Assembly: GCA_023413275.1 (NCBI GenBank)
Contig: JAEZPX010000151.1
Coordinates: 1-17,200 of the forward strand
DNA length: 17,200 nucleotides
Direction: 5' to 3'
DNA from: Bacillota bacterium
GTDB lineage: Bacteria; Bacillota; Clostridia; Lachnospirales; Anaerotignaceae
Shown in pieces: positions 5,963-12,697 of the stretch (positions are counted from its first letter, which is position 1; each line of letters opens with the position of its first letter). The notes beneath the pieces are model-generated. The model made no database searches, was not told where the DNA came from, and saw only the letters and a program-made list of their open reading frames with translations. Position numbers and translations under genes: made by a program.

Positions 5963-7245
5963 GCGCTCTTATCCCTGATTTATTGCGGGCGGTGATTTCT
6001 ACCACTGCAAATGTTTTGTTGATGATCTCCCTTTTGCAGCCGAAGTATTCAAAAAAAGTCACACTTGTGACCATGTTTGCCGTTCTTGCTGCCGATTTAG
6101 GCACTGCTATTTACTGCTATCTCAGCGGAAACTTAACATTACTCTCAAAGCTGGATATTGTCTTATTTGCAGTGCTATGTTTTGCTGTGCGCCCCATGTT
6201 TAAGGATAACTTTATGCAGTGGTTATTTTCTTATATTACTGTTCAAAATATAAGTGACACCGTGATTATTTTAAGCTTTATTGGATCAAGGCATTTGCCT
6301 TATCCACAATATACAAATTCTTTTTTGCGTATTATCCTTTTTGGAGCCTTTCTGCTGATTTTATGGCGCTATGTGCGTCCGCTGTATCGGCAGGCGGTGG
6401 AGCGCTGGACAGCCTATTTTGCTGTGGCATTGGGGCTTTACATCACATTCAATTACTATGTGATGACTGCAGACAACGTTGTTGAGATGTTGACGCATCA
6501 GGCGGTGCCATTGATGCTGGTGATTTTTATCGGACTAGCGTCCTACACTTCCATTTTTCTCTCTCTCAAAAATCTTCAACGGGAGTTTCGAGTGAAAGAA
6601 GAAAACCAGAAATTGCAGGCAGAGCAGGAATATCTCCAACTAGCCGCAGGAAATATGACCCAGCGTCTTATGTTAATGGAGGAAGTGACTGCACAAAATA
6701 CTCGTGCCGCTCATGACCGCCGTCATTTTAATAATGTGCTTTTGGAGCTCCTAGAGCAAGATAAAGTCCATGAGGCCACTGCTTTATTAAAAAAACAAAA
6801 TCAAATTACAAATACATTGAGTAAGGTTTACTGTGATAACCCTGCTGTCAATGCCGCTATCTGCCACTATGTTGCGCTAGCGAATCAGTCTGGCATTATG
6901 ACAGAGCTTGAGCTTGATATTCCCAGGGATTTGACCGTGGATTCTTTAGAGCTTTCTATGGTGGTTTCAAATTTGATGGAAAATGCTATTCATGCCTGCG
7001 TTACATTACCCAAGAATCAACCTTCATATTTACGGTTTATCTGCCGTAGTGTTGGACGGTTGTTGTTGGAAATGGAAAATCCTTGTACTTCCAACTCTGT
7101 TTTGGATGACCAAGGCCACCCTGTTACATGGGAAAATGGTCATGGCATAGGAAGTAAAAGTGTGATTGCATTTGCGAAAAAATATGATGGTGAGCTGATG
7201 TATCAAATTGAAAATGAGACTTTTCGGGTACGACTTCTATTATGA
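5959..7245 (+). CDS. GHKL-type sensor histidine kinase (AgrC-like)
   Basis: The 428-residue partner kinase of the LytTR regulator has an N-terminal half of six or seven hydrophobic helices (roughly 1-27, 34-57, 64-80, 88-109, 122-143, 150-169, 183-203). A coiled-coil linker follows (NLQREFRVKEENQKLQAE). The phosphorylation motif is AHDRRHFNNVLLELLEQ with His252. The catalytic domain shows the N box NLMENAIHAC (Glu341, Asn342) and the G box ENGHGIGSKS (about 392-401). That is the HATPase_c_5 arrangement typical of AgrC/ComD-type kinases, which sense peptides through the membrane domain. It overlaps the regulator by 4 nt. Its stop codon lies inside the left arm of a terminator. The signal is unknown because no AgrB/AgrD-like genes are nearby. 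Confidence 0.94.
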   Translation: MSALIPDLLRAVISTTANVLLMISLLQPKYSKKVTLVTMFAVLAADLGTAIYCYLSGNLTLLSKLDIVLFAVLCFAVRPMFKDNFMQWLFSYITVQNISDTVIILSFIGSRHLPYPQYTNSFLRIILFGAFLLILWRYVRPLYRQAVERWTAYFAVALGLYITFNYYVMTADNVVEMLTHQAVPLMLVIFIGLASYTSIFLSLKNLQREFRVKEENQKLQAEQEYLQLAAGNMTQRLMLMEEVTAQNTRAAHDRRHFNNVLLELLEQDKVHEATALLKKQNQITNTLSKVYCDNPAVNAAICHYVALANQSGIMTELELDIPRDLTVDSLELSMVVSNLMENAIHACVTLPKNQPSYLRFICRSVGRLLLEMENPCTSNSVLDDQGHPVTWENGHGIGSKSVIAFAKKYDGELMYQIENETFRVRLLL

Positions 7246-7273
7246 GCTTTTTAAGTGTAAAGGTTCATTTTTT
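7242..7273 (+). terminator. Terminator of the two-component operon
   Basis: ATGAGCTTT pairs with AAAGGTTCAT through two wobbles around a loop containing TAAGTGT, followed by six T. The left arm overlaps the kinase stop codon. The same loop and flanks recur in the terminator at 13695-13727. An open frame crossing this region is rejected as a gene. Confidence 0.7.
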
Positions 7274-7378
7274 ATATGCACTACAGCTAATAAACTCATT
7301 TTTTTAAAATGTTTATTGTTGATTATCATCATTACTATTTTGAGAGCGTTATTGAGATTTTTATATAACACAAAGTTA

Positions 7379-7410
7379 AACCCCAGTAATATGAGATTAC
7401 TGGGGTTTTG
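7379..7410 (+). terminator. Strong terminator between convergent genes
   Basis: Perfect 12-bp arms AACCCCAGTAAT (7379-7390) and ATTACTGGGGTT (7396-7407), 5-nt loop, then TTTTG. It lies between the kinase (plus) and the MarR gene (minus). On the minus strand it is followed by TTTAACTTT, so it may act weakly in both directions. Confidence 0.8.
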
Positions 7411-7444
7411 TTATAGGTATTTATAATGATTTAATTTATATATC

Positions 7445-7882
7445 CTATTTTAAACTACTTTTTAATGCTTTTGAGAATAATGAAATGAATCTTTTAGACT
7501 CAACTTCACTCAAGCCACTTAAAAGCTGATTAAAAACTGTATGTTCAGTCATAATATGTTCACGCTGGGCCTGGCTTCCTAGCTCAGTAAGCTCCAAATA
7601 GTATTCCCGTTTATCTTTTTGTGAGACTTTTCGTTTCACCAAGTTCTTTTTTTCCAGACGATTCACAGCACTAGTCAAGGTGCTTTTGGGTATTTTTAGT
7701 ATTTTGCATATATCTTTAAGAATAATATCTGTATGCTCCTCAATGGTTTGTATGATACTTAAATCAACCATCGTAAGGCCGTTTATATTATTATAATCAG
7801 GTTTATACATTTCTTCTCTTAGTTGATTACCAATGATATGCCATAAATAGTTTAATTTTTTTACGTCATCTAAGCTTGACAT
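7445..7882 (-). CDS. MarR-family transcriptional repressor
   Basis: The 145-residue dimeric winged-helix regulator has N-terminal dimerisation helices (KKLNYLWHIIGNQLREEMY), then LTMVDLSIIQTIEEH and the HTH DILKDICKILKIPKSTLTSAVNRLEKKNLV. The wing is KRKVSQKDKREYYLELTELG, with the usual D-R/K-R salt-bridge residues. A C-terminal helix (LLSGLSEVESKRFISLFSKAL) completes the fold. GGAGG lies 5 nt before the ATG. It is transcribed away from the MBL-fold gene at 8061. Its own promoter carries two near-identical dyads, so tight autorepression is expected. No sensing cysteine is visible (ICKIL in the HTH is the only Cys), so a ligand-type rather than OhrR-type mechanism is more likely. Target and ligand are unknown; the divergent hydrolase is the obvious candidate. 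Confidence 0.94.
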   Translation of the reverse strand: MSSLDDVKKLNYLWHIIGNQLREEMYKPDYNNINGLTMVDLSIIQTIEEHTDIILKDICKILKIPKSTLTSAVNRLEKKNLVKRKVSQKDKREYYLELTELGSQAQREHIMTEHTVFNQLLSGLSEVESKRFISLFSKALKSSLK

Positions 7883-7897
7883 GAGTGCCTCCGTATG

Positions 7898-7945
7898 ATA
7901 CGATTTTCGTACTAATATAATACGACAATCGTATTATATTGTCAA
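7898..7945 (-). promoter_or_regulatory. marR promoter with two operators
   Basis: On the minus strand TTGACA (7945-7940), a 17-bp spacer and TATTAT (7922-7917) form a near-consensus promoter. Operator 1 (7916-7938) is a perfect dyad, TATAATACGA-CAA-TCGTATTATA in plus orientation, covering the spacer and -10 box. Operator 2 (7898-7912) repeats its core, ATACGA-TTT-TCGTAC, between the -10 box and the ribosome site. Both sites downstream of the -35 box fit direct autorepression. Confidence 0.85.
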
Positions 7946-8060
7946 TCAATTTTCACAATTTAACACTGTTTTAAATAGAAAAAACCTTTACAGAATATAC
8001 CCAAATTGTTAAGGACGTTCAATAAAAATAAATTAAATTAAATAAATGAGGTAGATAGTT

Positions 8061-8756
8061 ATGAATAAAAAATATAACGTATTAAAGTTAAGTTACATAT
8101 TTAATGAAGGTGAGCAAGTAGTTTTTCCTGTTGTTCTTTTTGGAAAAGAAGACATTGTTTTAGTGGATTGTGGATATCCGGGCTCACTAAAACAGTTAGA
8201 AGATCAGCTACGTTATCATGATGTTGAGCCCAGTACACTCACAAAAATAGTATTAACCCATCAGGATGATGATCATATTGGTGGTGCTGCTGAATGGAAA
8301 GCAAAATATCCCGGAATACAAATTCTTGCCTCCCATAATGAGGAACCCTATCTTTCAGGGAAAGCAAAAAATCTTCGACTTCAACAGGCAGAAGAAATGC
8401 AAAAACTTCTGCCAGAAGAACAGAAGGAGTGGGGTGAAACGTTTTGTGATAGGTTTAGAAATCTTCAACCTTTATGCATTTATAGAAAGCTATATTCTGG
8501 GGATGTGTTTGATTGGGGTGGTGGTTGTGAAATTATTGAGACGCCGGGACATACGCCTGGGCATATTTCAATTCGGTCGTTGCAAAATGATTTTTTAATT
8601 ACTGGAGATGCTGCCGTATTAGAAGGAGATGAGTTAGTTATTGCCAATCCCGAATACAGTCTTAAACTTGAAGATGCGAAAAAATCCCTTGAAAAGATAT
8701 TGAGTTATAACTGTGATCAGTATATTTGTTATCATGGTGGCATCTTAAAGGGATAA
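8061..8756 (+). CDS. Metallo-beta-lactamase (MBL) fold hydrolase
   Basis: The 231-residue cytoplasmic metallohydrolase of the glyoxalase II-like MBL superfamily carries motif 1 as THQDDDHIGG (His67, Asp69, Asp71, His72). This is HxDxDH, with Asp in place of the second His of classic HxHxDH, a variant common in one branch of the family. TPGHTPGHIS supplies His164, TGDA supplies Asp183, and CYHGG supplies His225 near the C terminus. The N-terminal strand FPVVLFGKEDIVLVDCGYPG is typical, with the usual early Asp. GAGG precedes the ATG by 12 nt, a weak site. It is divergent from the MarR gene and may be controlled by it, although I see no convincing plus-strand promoter overlapping the operators. 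The substrate cannot be told from sequence. Confidence 0.93.
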   Translation: MNKKYNVLKLSYIFNEGEQVVFPVVLFGKEDIVLVDCGYPGSLKQLEDQLRYHDVEPSTLTKIVLTHQDDDHIGGAAEWKAKYPGIQILASHNEEPYLSGKAKNLRLQQAEEMQKLLPEEQKEWGETFCDRFRNLQPLCIYRKLYSGDVFDWGGGCEIIETPGHTPGHISIRSLQNDFLITGDAAVLEGDELVIANPEYSLKLEDAKKSLEKILSYNCDQYICYHGGILKG

Positions 8757-9104
8757 CTTTTTTAGGTTTTTAAATTAATGACTTTTTTAACATACAGCCA
8801 TATAAAAGAGTTTGTTGATAATGACAGTAAGATTGGGTATATTTTAAGGACCTTTGCTTAAAAATAAGAAGGTTAATATGATATATTGGAGAAACTTTAA
8901 GGTTGAAAGAAATGAATTACTTCTGATTAAAAACTATGGTTTAAGAATCAACATGATAAGTATAAGTACAATGTAATATTCTCCATATACGTAAAATCTT
9001 GTTTGGGTGAAATCAACAGTTTTATCATCATTTTTAAGTAAGCAATTTCAGTTAGTATCATGCAACAAGAAAAAGACAGACGTTAGTCGAAAGGAGAATA
9101 ACGA
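8757..9104. other. Intergenic region, 348 bp, without a recognisable gene
   Basis: I find no gene here. At 8886-8898 the 13-mer TTGGAGAAACTTT is identical to 10477-10489 upstream of the AhpD-like gene. The similarity continues into a TTGAAA box at the position of the consensus -35 box there, but without a good -10 match. This may be a decayed duplicate promoter. Confidence 0.5.
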
Positions 9105-9362
9105 ATGAGTGATAAAAATTTTGTTGGAATGGGACATAATCCCAATCCAAGTGTTCCTGATTTACCTGAGGGTTTTGCTATGGCTCTTTTACAAGAACCA
9201 GATGCTAGAAACCGTTATGAAACATTAAATGATATGCAAAAGGCAAAGGTTATTTGCTACATTCAAAGCAACAATGAATCAGGTTATGAAGCAAAAGAGA
9301 AAATTGATATTGCCATAAATAGTCTAAAAAACAATAATTTAGGTTTCACCAATGGATTTTAA
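9105..9362 (+). CDS. Small conserved-type clostridial protein, possible YdeI/OmpD-associated-like helical domain
   Basis: The 85-residue protein has an N-terminal part, GMGHNPNPSVPDLPEGFAMALLQEPDARNRYETL, and a helical C-terminal part, DMQKAKVICYIQSN...AKEKIDIAINSL. The motif LP-GF-MAL......Y..L....K is one I associate with small hypothetical proteins widespread in Clostridia. The last 40 residues loosely resemble the C-terminal helices of YdeI/OmpD-associated proteins; that link is tentative. It is soluble, with no signal peptide. AAGGAG (9090-9095) is 9 nt before the ATG. A frameshifted relative follows 26 bp later. A MarR regulator and the redox operon lie downstream on the same strand, but the terminator at 9562-9595 separates them. 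Confidence 0.75.
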   Translation: MSDKNFVGMGHNPNPSVPDLPEGFAMALLQEPDARNRYETLNDMQKAKVICYIQSNNESGYEAKEKIDIAINSLKNNNLGFTNGF

Positions 9363-9388
9363 AATGCCATATGGAGAAAAGGAGAGTT

Positions 9389-9557
9389 ATGGGCAATAAA
9401 CAAGTGGTACGGGACTACCCCTAGGGCTCGGTTTGGCTCTTGAAGGATACAAGGAAATGGATTATTTTTTTCACTATCAATAGAGGAACAGATGATAAAT
9501 CATACCCAAACGATACAATCTAAAAATGGAATAGTAGCCTATGTAGAGGCAAAATGA
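9389..9557 (+). pseudogene. Frameshifted paralogue of the preceding small protein
   Basis: Behind a clear AAGGAG site (9379-9384), ATG 9389 reads MGNKQVVRDYP and stops. If one C is restored to the CCCC run near 9418-9421, the frame continues as LGLGLALEGYKEMDYFF. If one T is restored to the T7 run near 9465-9471, it goes on as SLSIEEQMINHTQTIQSKN and ends at TGA 9555-9557. The repaired 56-residue product aligns with the upstream protein: VRDYPLGLGLAL against VPDLPEGFAMAL. Both lesions are one-base losses in homopolymers, so either the gene has decayed or the base calls are wrong. A strong terminator follows at once, as after a real gene. Confidence 0.7.
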
Positions 9558-9561
9558 AAGG

Positions 9562-9595
9562 AGTCTGCTTATGTTTCATTGTAAGCAGACTTTTT
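9562..9595 (+). terminator. Intrinsic terminator
   Basis: Perfect 10-bp arms AGTCTGCTTA (9562-9571) and TAAGCAGACT (9582-9591), 10-nt loop, then TTTTT. It closes the small-protein transcript five bases after the repaired stop of the frameshifted gene. Confidence 0.9.
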
Positions 9596-9867
9596 GTAAA
9601 AAAGAAAACCACGTGTTAGTCAAGTAGCTTAAAGCAAAACATAAGAGAAAAAAGGAACTCCATTTATTAAAATAATTTATGTAGTAATCAACTGCAAAAA
9701 TAAAATTACGAAGGGAGCTTTATTCTGGATTTTGAAGAATGAAATGTTTTTTCATTGCCCAGACTATACTCAAAGTTCCTTAATTGATAACTTTATGGCT
9801 TATCAAAAGGAACCATATTTTTTAAACCTTATTATTTTTGGTGTTCTAAGAAATACTGATTTTCAAC
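9596..9867 (+). other. Intergenic region with a bipartite hairpin
   Basis: No gene is supportable in these 272 bp. At 9775-9813 GTTCCTT/AAGGAAC and TTGATAA/TTATCAA pair around a 9-nt loop, with only two unpaired bases on one side. CATATTTTTT follows, which is a terminator-like tail set back by four bases. It could insulate the downstream MarR gene. Confidence 0.5.
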
Positions 9868-9896
9868 TTGCACCTTTTTCGTTCTTTTGATAGAAT
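9868..9896 (+). promoter_or_regulatory. Promoter of the second MarR-family gene
   Basis: TTGCAC (9868-9873), 17-bp spacer, TAGAAT (9891-9896). Transcription would start near 9903, which places the TTG codon at 9887 upstream of the transcript and supports the GTG at 9944 as the true start. Confidence 0.65.
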
Positions 9897-9943
9897 GTCA
9901 TAAAATAGAACTTCTTCTATCATCAAAGGAGGTAAACAAACAA

Positions 9944-10381
9944 GTGGACTTTGATTTATCAAAATGTATTGGCTTTGTAACTACATCAGCAATTAAAACA
10001 GTCACCGAGGATTTCAACAGACGAATGATAAAATACGGATCAACCAGAATACAATGGATTGCTCTGTATTTTTTGTTAAATACAGATAAAGAAATGAGCC
10101 AAAAGGAATTGGCCGTACTAATGAATATTCAGGATCCTTCTCTGGCAAGACTGATTGATAGAATGGAAAGAGATGGTTTGATTCGGAGGATTGAAAACCA
10201 AAAAGATAAACGAATGAAAATTCTGGAGCTTACGGAAGAGGGGCGGCTTAAGGCTAAGTCGTTAATGCACTACGGGCAGGAATTTAGCGACCTTCTTCTA
10301 GAAGATATCTCGGATGAGGAAGTAGAAATTTTCCATAAAGTTTTAAGTAAAATGCTTAATAATATAGAGAAAAAGCAATAA
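9944..10381 (+). CDS. MarR-family transcriptional regulator, likely regulator of the adjacent redox operon
   Basis: This 145-residue winged-helix protein starts at GTG 9944, with AGGAGG (9927-9932) 11 nt upstream. It begins VDFDLSKCIGFVTTSAIKTV, then FNRRMIKYGSTRIQWIALYFL. The HTH is MSQKELAVLMNIQDPSLARLIDRMERDGLI and the wing is RRIENQKDKRMKILELTEEG. The last helix is LEDISDEEVEIFHKVLSKML. One Cys (CIGF, residue 8) lies near the N terminus, the region where OhrR-type peroxide sensors carry their reactive Cys. In those proteins the context is different, so redox sensing is only a possibility. It is monocistronic, closed by a terminator at 10399-10423. The next promoter, 120 bp on, has three regularly spaced repeats that may be its binding sites. 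Confidence 0.92.
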   Translation: MDFDLSKCIGFVTTSAIKTVTEDFNRRMIKYGSTRIQWIALYFLLNTDKEMSQKELAVLMNIQDPSLARLIDRMERDGLIRRIENQKDKRMKILELTEEGRLKAKSLMHYGQEFSDLLLEDISDEEVEIFHKVLSKMLNNIEKKQ

Positions 10382-10398
10382 AATAGTATATGTAAACG

Positions 10399-10423
10399 AT
10401 GACCCTGAAAAGGGTCATTTTTT
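10399..10423 (+). terminator. Terminator of the second MarR gene
   Basis: Perfect 8-bp stem ATGACCCT (10399-10406) / AGGGTCAT (10411-10418) with a GAAA tetraloop, then six T starting at 10418. Confidence 0.92.
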
Positions 10424-10500
10424 ATTTTCTAAAGGTTCAGTAATTACCATTGTGAACATAAAAGATGTGAGGTTTGTTGGAGAAACTTTTAATTTTAAAG

Positions 10501-10561
10501 TTGACAAGAAAAGAATAAGTTGCTATACTAACGATAAACATACTAATAATAAGTATACTAA
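10501..10561 (+). promoter_or_regulatory. Consensus promoter with three ATACTAA repeats at 15-bp intervals
   Basis: TTGACA (10501-10506), 17 bp, TATACT (10524-10529): a strong sigma-A promoter for the AhpD-like gene. ATACTAA occurs at 10525-10531, 10540-10546 and 10555-10561, exactly 15 bp apart, the first overlapping the -10 box. ATACT (10540-10544) and AGTAT (10552-10556) also form an inverted pair. The placement fits repressor binding, most likely the MarR protein encoded upstream. Confidence 0.75.
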
Positions 10562-10591
10562 TTAATAAAACAAATCAAAGGAGGAATTAAA

Positions 10592-10945
10592 ATGGCAAGT
10601 AATGTGAGAGAAACATTAAATAACTTTGTTGGTGGGCTTGGAAGCCTTGGAGAAACAAACGGCGAAATGGTGAATGCTTTTATGGGGTTGCTTGGAGCGG
10701 CCTACGAACCCAAGGCGTTGGATGTGAAGACAAAAGAATTGATGAGTGTAGGTATTGCATGCTATACCAGATGTGAATATTGCATCGTATACCATACCTA
10801 TAAAGCTTTTGAGGCAGGTGCAACAAAGGAAGAAATTTTAGAATCTGCTATGGTTGCTGTTGCTTTTGGCGGTGGTCCATCCATGGCATACTCCGTTACT
10901 TTGTTAAAAGATAGCATTGCGGAATTTGAAAACGAATTTAAATAA
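10592..10945 (+). CDS. Carboxymuconolactone decarboxylase (AhpD-like) family protein
   Basis: The 117-residue all-helical protein of the CMD/AhpD superfamily has the core KALDVKTKELMSVGIACYTRCEYCIVYHTYKAFEAGATKEEILE. This holds the redox signature Cys61-x-x-Cys64 with His68, preceded by the usual conserved KTKEL helix. The family acts as lipoyl- or thiol-linked peroxidases or disulfide relays when CxxC...H is intact, as here; true decarboxylases of the family lack the Cys pair. AAGGAGG lies 10 nt before the ATG. It has a strong regulated promoter. A terminator at 10955-10989 separates it from the lipoyl-domain dehydrogenase gene. That dehydrogenase is the natural partner: in Mycobacterium tuberculosis AhpD is reduced by a lipoyl group recharged by Lpd. 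The name AhpD is not assigned because no AhpC is present. Confidence 0.92.
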   Translation: MASNVRETLNNFVGGLGSLGETNGEMVNAFMGLLGAAYEPKALDVKTKELMSVGIACYTRCEYCIVYHTYKAFEAGATKEEILESAMVAVAFGGGPSMAYSVTLLKDSIAEFENEFK

Positions 10946-10954
10946 ATATAAACA

Positions 10955-10989
10955 GGGAGCGTTTTTAAAATAAATCGCTCCTTTTTTTT
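10955..10989 (+). terminator. Internal terminator between the AhpD-like gene and the lipoyl-dehydrogenase gene
   Basis: GGAGCG (10956-10961) pairs with CGCTCC (10976-10981), followed by eight T. The ribosome site of the next gene begins two bases after the T-run (10992). No new promoter is visible in the gap, so the downstream genes probably depend on read-through, giving less dehydrogenase and ligase than AhpD-like protein. Confidence 0.8.
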
Positions 10990-11005
10990 CAAGGAGGCTA
11001 AGATG

Positions 11006-12697
11006 ATGAAAATCATACTGAATAAATTATCAGGTGAAGATAAAAGTTCAAAAGTGGGCAAAATTTTAATGAAAGTTGGCCAAAAAATACAAGTAGGTGA
11101 TGGTTTATTCAATACAGAATCCAAGAAAGGCAATTTTTTGGTAAAGTCTGAATATGAAGGAATAATACAAAACATATTGATTGAAGAAGGTCAGCAGGTT
11201 AAAATTGGCGAAGCCGTTGCAGAAATTGATGGCGAAAAAGTCAATAAAGCACCTGAGGCGACAAAGAAAGGCTATAGTTTCGGTCTTGCAAAACCTAGAA
11301 AAGAAGACATCACTTGCGATGTCGCCGTGATTGGCGGTGGTCCTGGTGGTTATGTTGCCGCTATCAGGGCAGCACAATTAGGGGCAAGTGTTGTAGTAAT
11401 AGAAAAAAATAAAATCGGTGGTACCTGCTTGAACTCCGGTTGTATTCCCACAAAAAGCTTTGTAAAAAGTGCACATCTTTATGATGAAATGCATAGAAGT
11501 AATGAATTTGGAATAAAAGCTGGAGAGATGGCCATTGATATTCAGCGTATTGTAGGTAGAAAGAATGAGGTGGTATCAACCCTATCCACAGGGATTCATT
11601 CTCTTTTGGATTACTGGAAAATAAGGTTTATTGAAGGAGAGGCCATGGTAACAAAAGACATGATCTCCGTAAAAAATCATAAGATTGAAGCCTCCATACA
11701 TGCAAAGAACACAATTATCGCAACAGGCTCATCTCCTTCAAAACTGAATATTCCCGGAGCAGATTTGCCAATGGTTTTTACAAATGAAGAAATACTGAAT
11801 CTTAATAGGGTTCCTGCGTCACTCACTATTGTCGGTGGCGGTGTGATTGGAATGGAATTTGCGTTTATCTTTAATTCCTTTGGCAGTAAGGTGACAGTTA
11901 TTGAGTTTCTTGATGATATTTTAGCAAATTTTGATGCAGATATCATCGAAGTGATTACAGAAGAATGCAGACAAAGAGGAATAAAGATATACACAAAAGC
12001 AAAAGTTGAGGAAATTTCTCTAGCGGAAGATGGACAAGCTATCACTATGTTCTCACAAGGAGAAAAGCATTTTGTTGTTGGTGAAACCGTACTAATGTCG
12101 GTTGGCAGAAGAGCGAATTTAACCTCCATTAATCTTGCAGAGCTTGGGGTTGCATTAAACGCAAAGCAGAACGGAATAGAAGTAAATGAACATATGCTTA
12201 CTTCTAAGGATGGGATATATGCAATCGGAGATATTACCAATAAAATACAACTGGCTCATGTTGCCAGCCATCAAGGCATTATTGCTGCTGAAAATTGCAT
12301 GGGAAAAACAAGCGTTATGGATTATTCTGCTATTCCAAGTGCAGTCTTTTTATCTCCTGAGATTGGTATGGTTGGTCTTTCTGAAAAGGAAGCAAACCGT
12401 CTGGGAATTCCCTATAAAATCAGTAAGTTTCCTTTTGCTGCAAATGGAAAGGCATTAAGCCAAGGAGAACAGAATGGATTTGTAAAAGTTCTATCTCATG
12501 AGGAAGACCATCGAATTTTGGGTGCAGCAATCATTGGGCCGGGAGCAACGGACTTGGTTTCGAATTTTACCTACTATATTCAGAATAAGACGGATTATAG
12601 AACCCTAAGTCACCTTGTTTTTGCCCATCCCACGACGGCAGAATCTGTGCATGAGGCCATATTGGGAATCACTGGGGAGGCTATCCATTTTGTATAA
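11006..12697 (+). CDS. Dihydrolipoyl dehydrogenase with fused N-terminal lipoyl domain
   Basis: The 563-residue FAD enzyme oxidises dihydrolipoyl groups with NAD+, or runs in reverse. Numbering here counts from the upstream ATG 11003. Residues 1-80 form a lipoyl/biotinyl domain: KVGKILMKVGQKIQVGDGLF, then TESKKGNF with Lys42 at the lipoyl-lysine position (no biotin-type MKM), then GIIQNILIEEGQQVKIGEAV. A linker to about 100 leads to the E3 core: FAD site GGGPGGYVAA, redox disulfide GGTCLNSGCIPTKSF (Cys142, Cys147), NAD site VGGGVIGMEFAF, second FAD site YAIGDIT, and active-site base His542-Glu547 in FAHPTTAESVHE. All catalytic residues are present. AGGAGG is 8 nt before ATG 11006 and 5 nt before ATG 11003; I prefer 11006. 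Lipoyl-E3 fusions are known from acetoin and pyruvate complexes, but no E1/E2 gene is here. The neighbours are an AhpD-like protein and a lipoate ligase. Confidence 0.95.
   Translation: MKIILNKLSGEDKSSKVGKILMKVGQKIQVGDGLFNTESKKGNFLVKSEYEGIIQNILIEEGQQVKIGEAVAEIDGEKVNKAPEATKKGYSFGLAKPRKEDITCDVAVIGGGPGGYVAAIRAAQLGASVVVIEKNKIGGTCLNSGCIPTKSFVKSAHLYDEMHRSNEFGIKAGEMAIDIQRIVGRKNEVVSTLSTGIHSLLDYWKIRFIEGEAMVTKDMISVKNHKIEASIHAKNTIIATGSSPSKLNIPGADLPMVFTNEEILNLNRVPASLTIVGGGVIGMEFAFIFNSFGSKVTVIEFLDDILANFDADIIEVITEECRQRGIKIYTKAKVEEISLAEDGQAITMFSQGEKHFVVGETVLMSVGRRANLTSINLAELGVALNAKQNGIEVNEHMLTSKDGIYAIGDITNKIQLAHVASHQGIIAAENCMGKTSVMDYSAIPSAVFLSPEIGMVGLSEKEANRLGIPYKISKFPFAANGKALSQGEQNGFVKVLSHEEDHRILGAAIIGPGATDLVSNFTYYIQNKTDYRTLSHLVFAHPTTAESVHEAILGITGEAIHFV

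Noticed and set aside
7208..7426. Hydrophobic 72-codon plus-strand frame
   Set aside because: It starts inside the kinase gene, crosses two terminators and is rich in Leu/Ile only because the DNA is AT-rich.
11677..12240. Long minus-strand frame opposite the lipoyl dehydrogenase
   Set aside because: It is antisense to a fully conserved enzyme and shows no motif; an antisense shadow.
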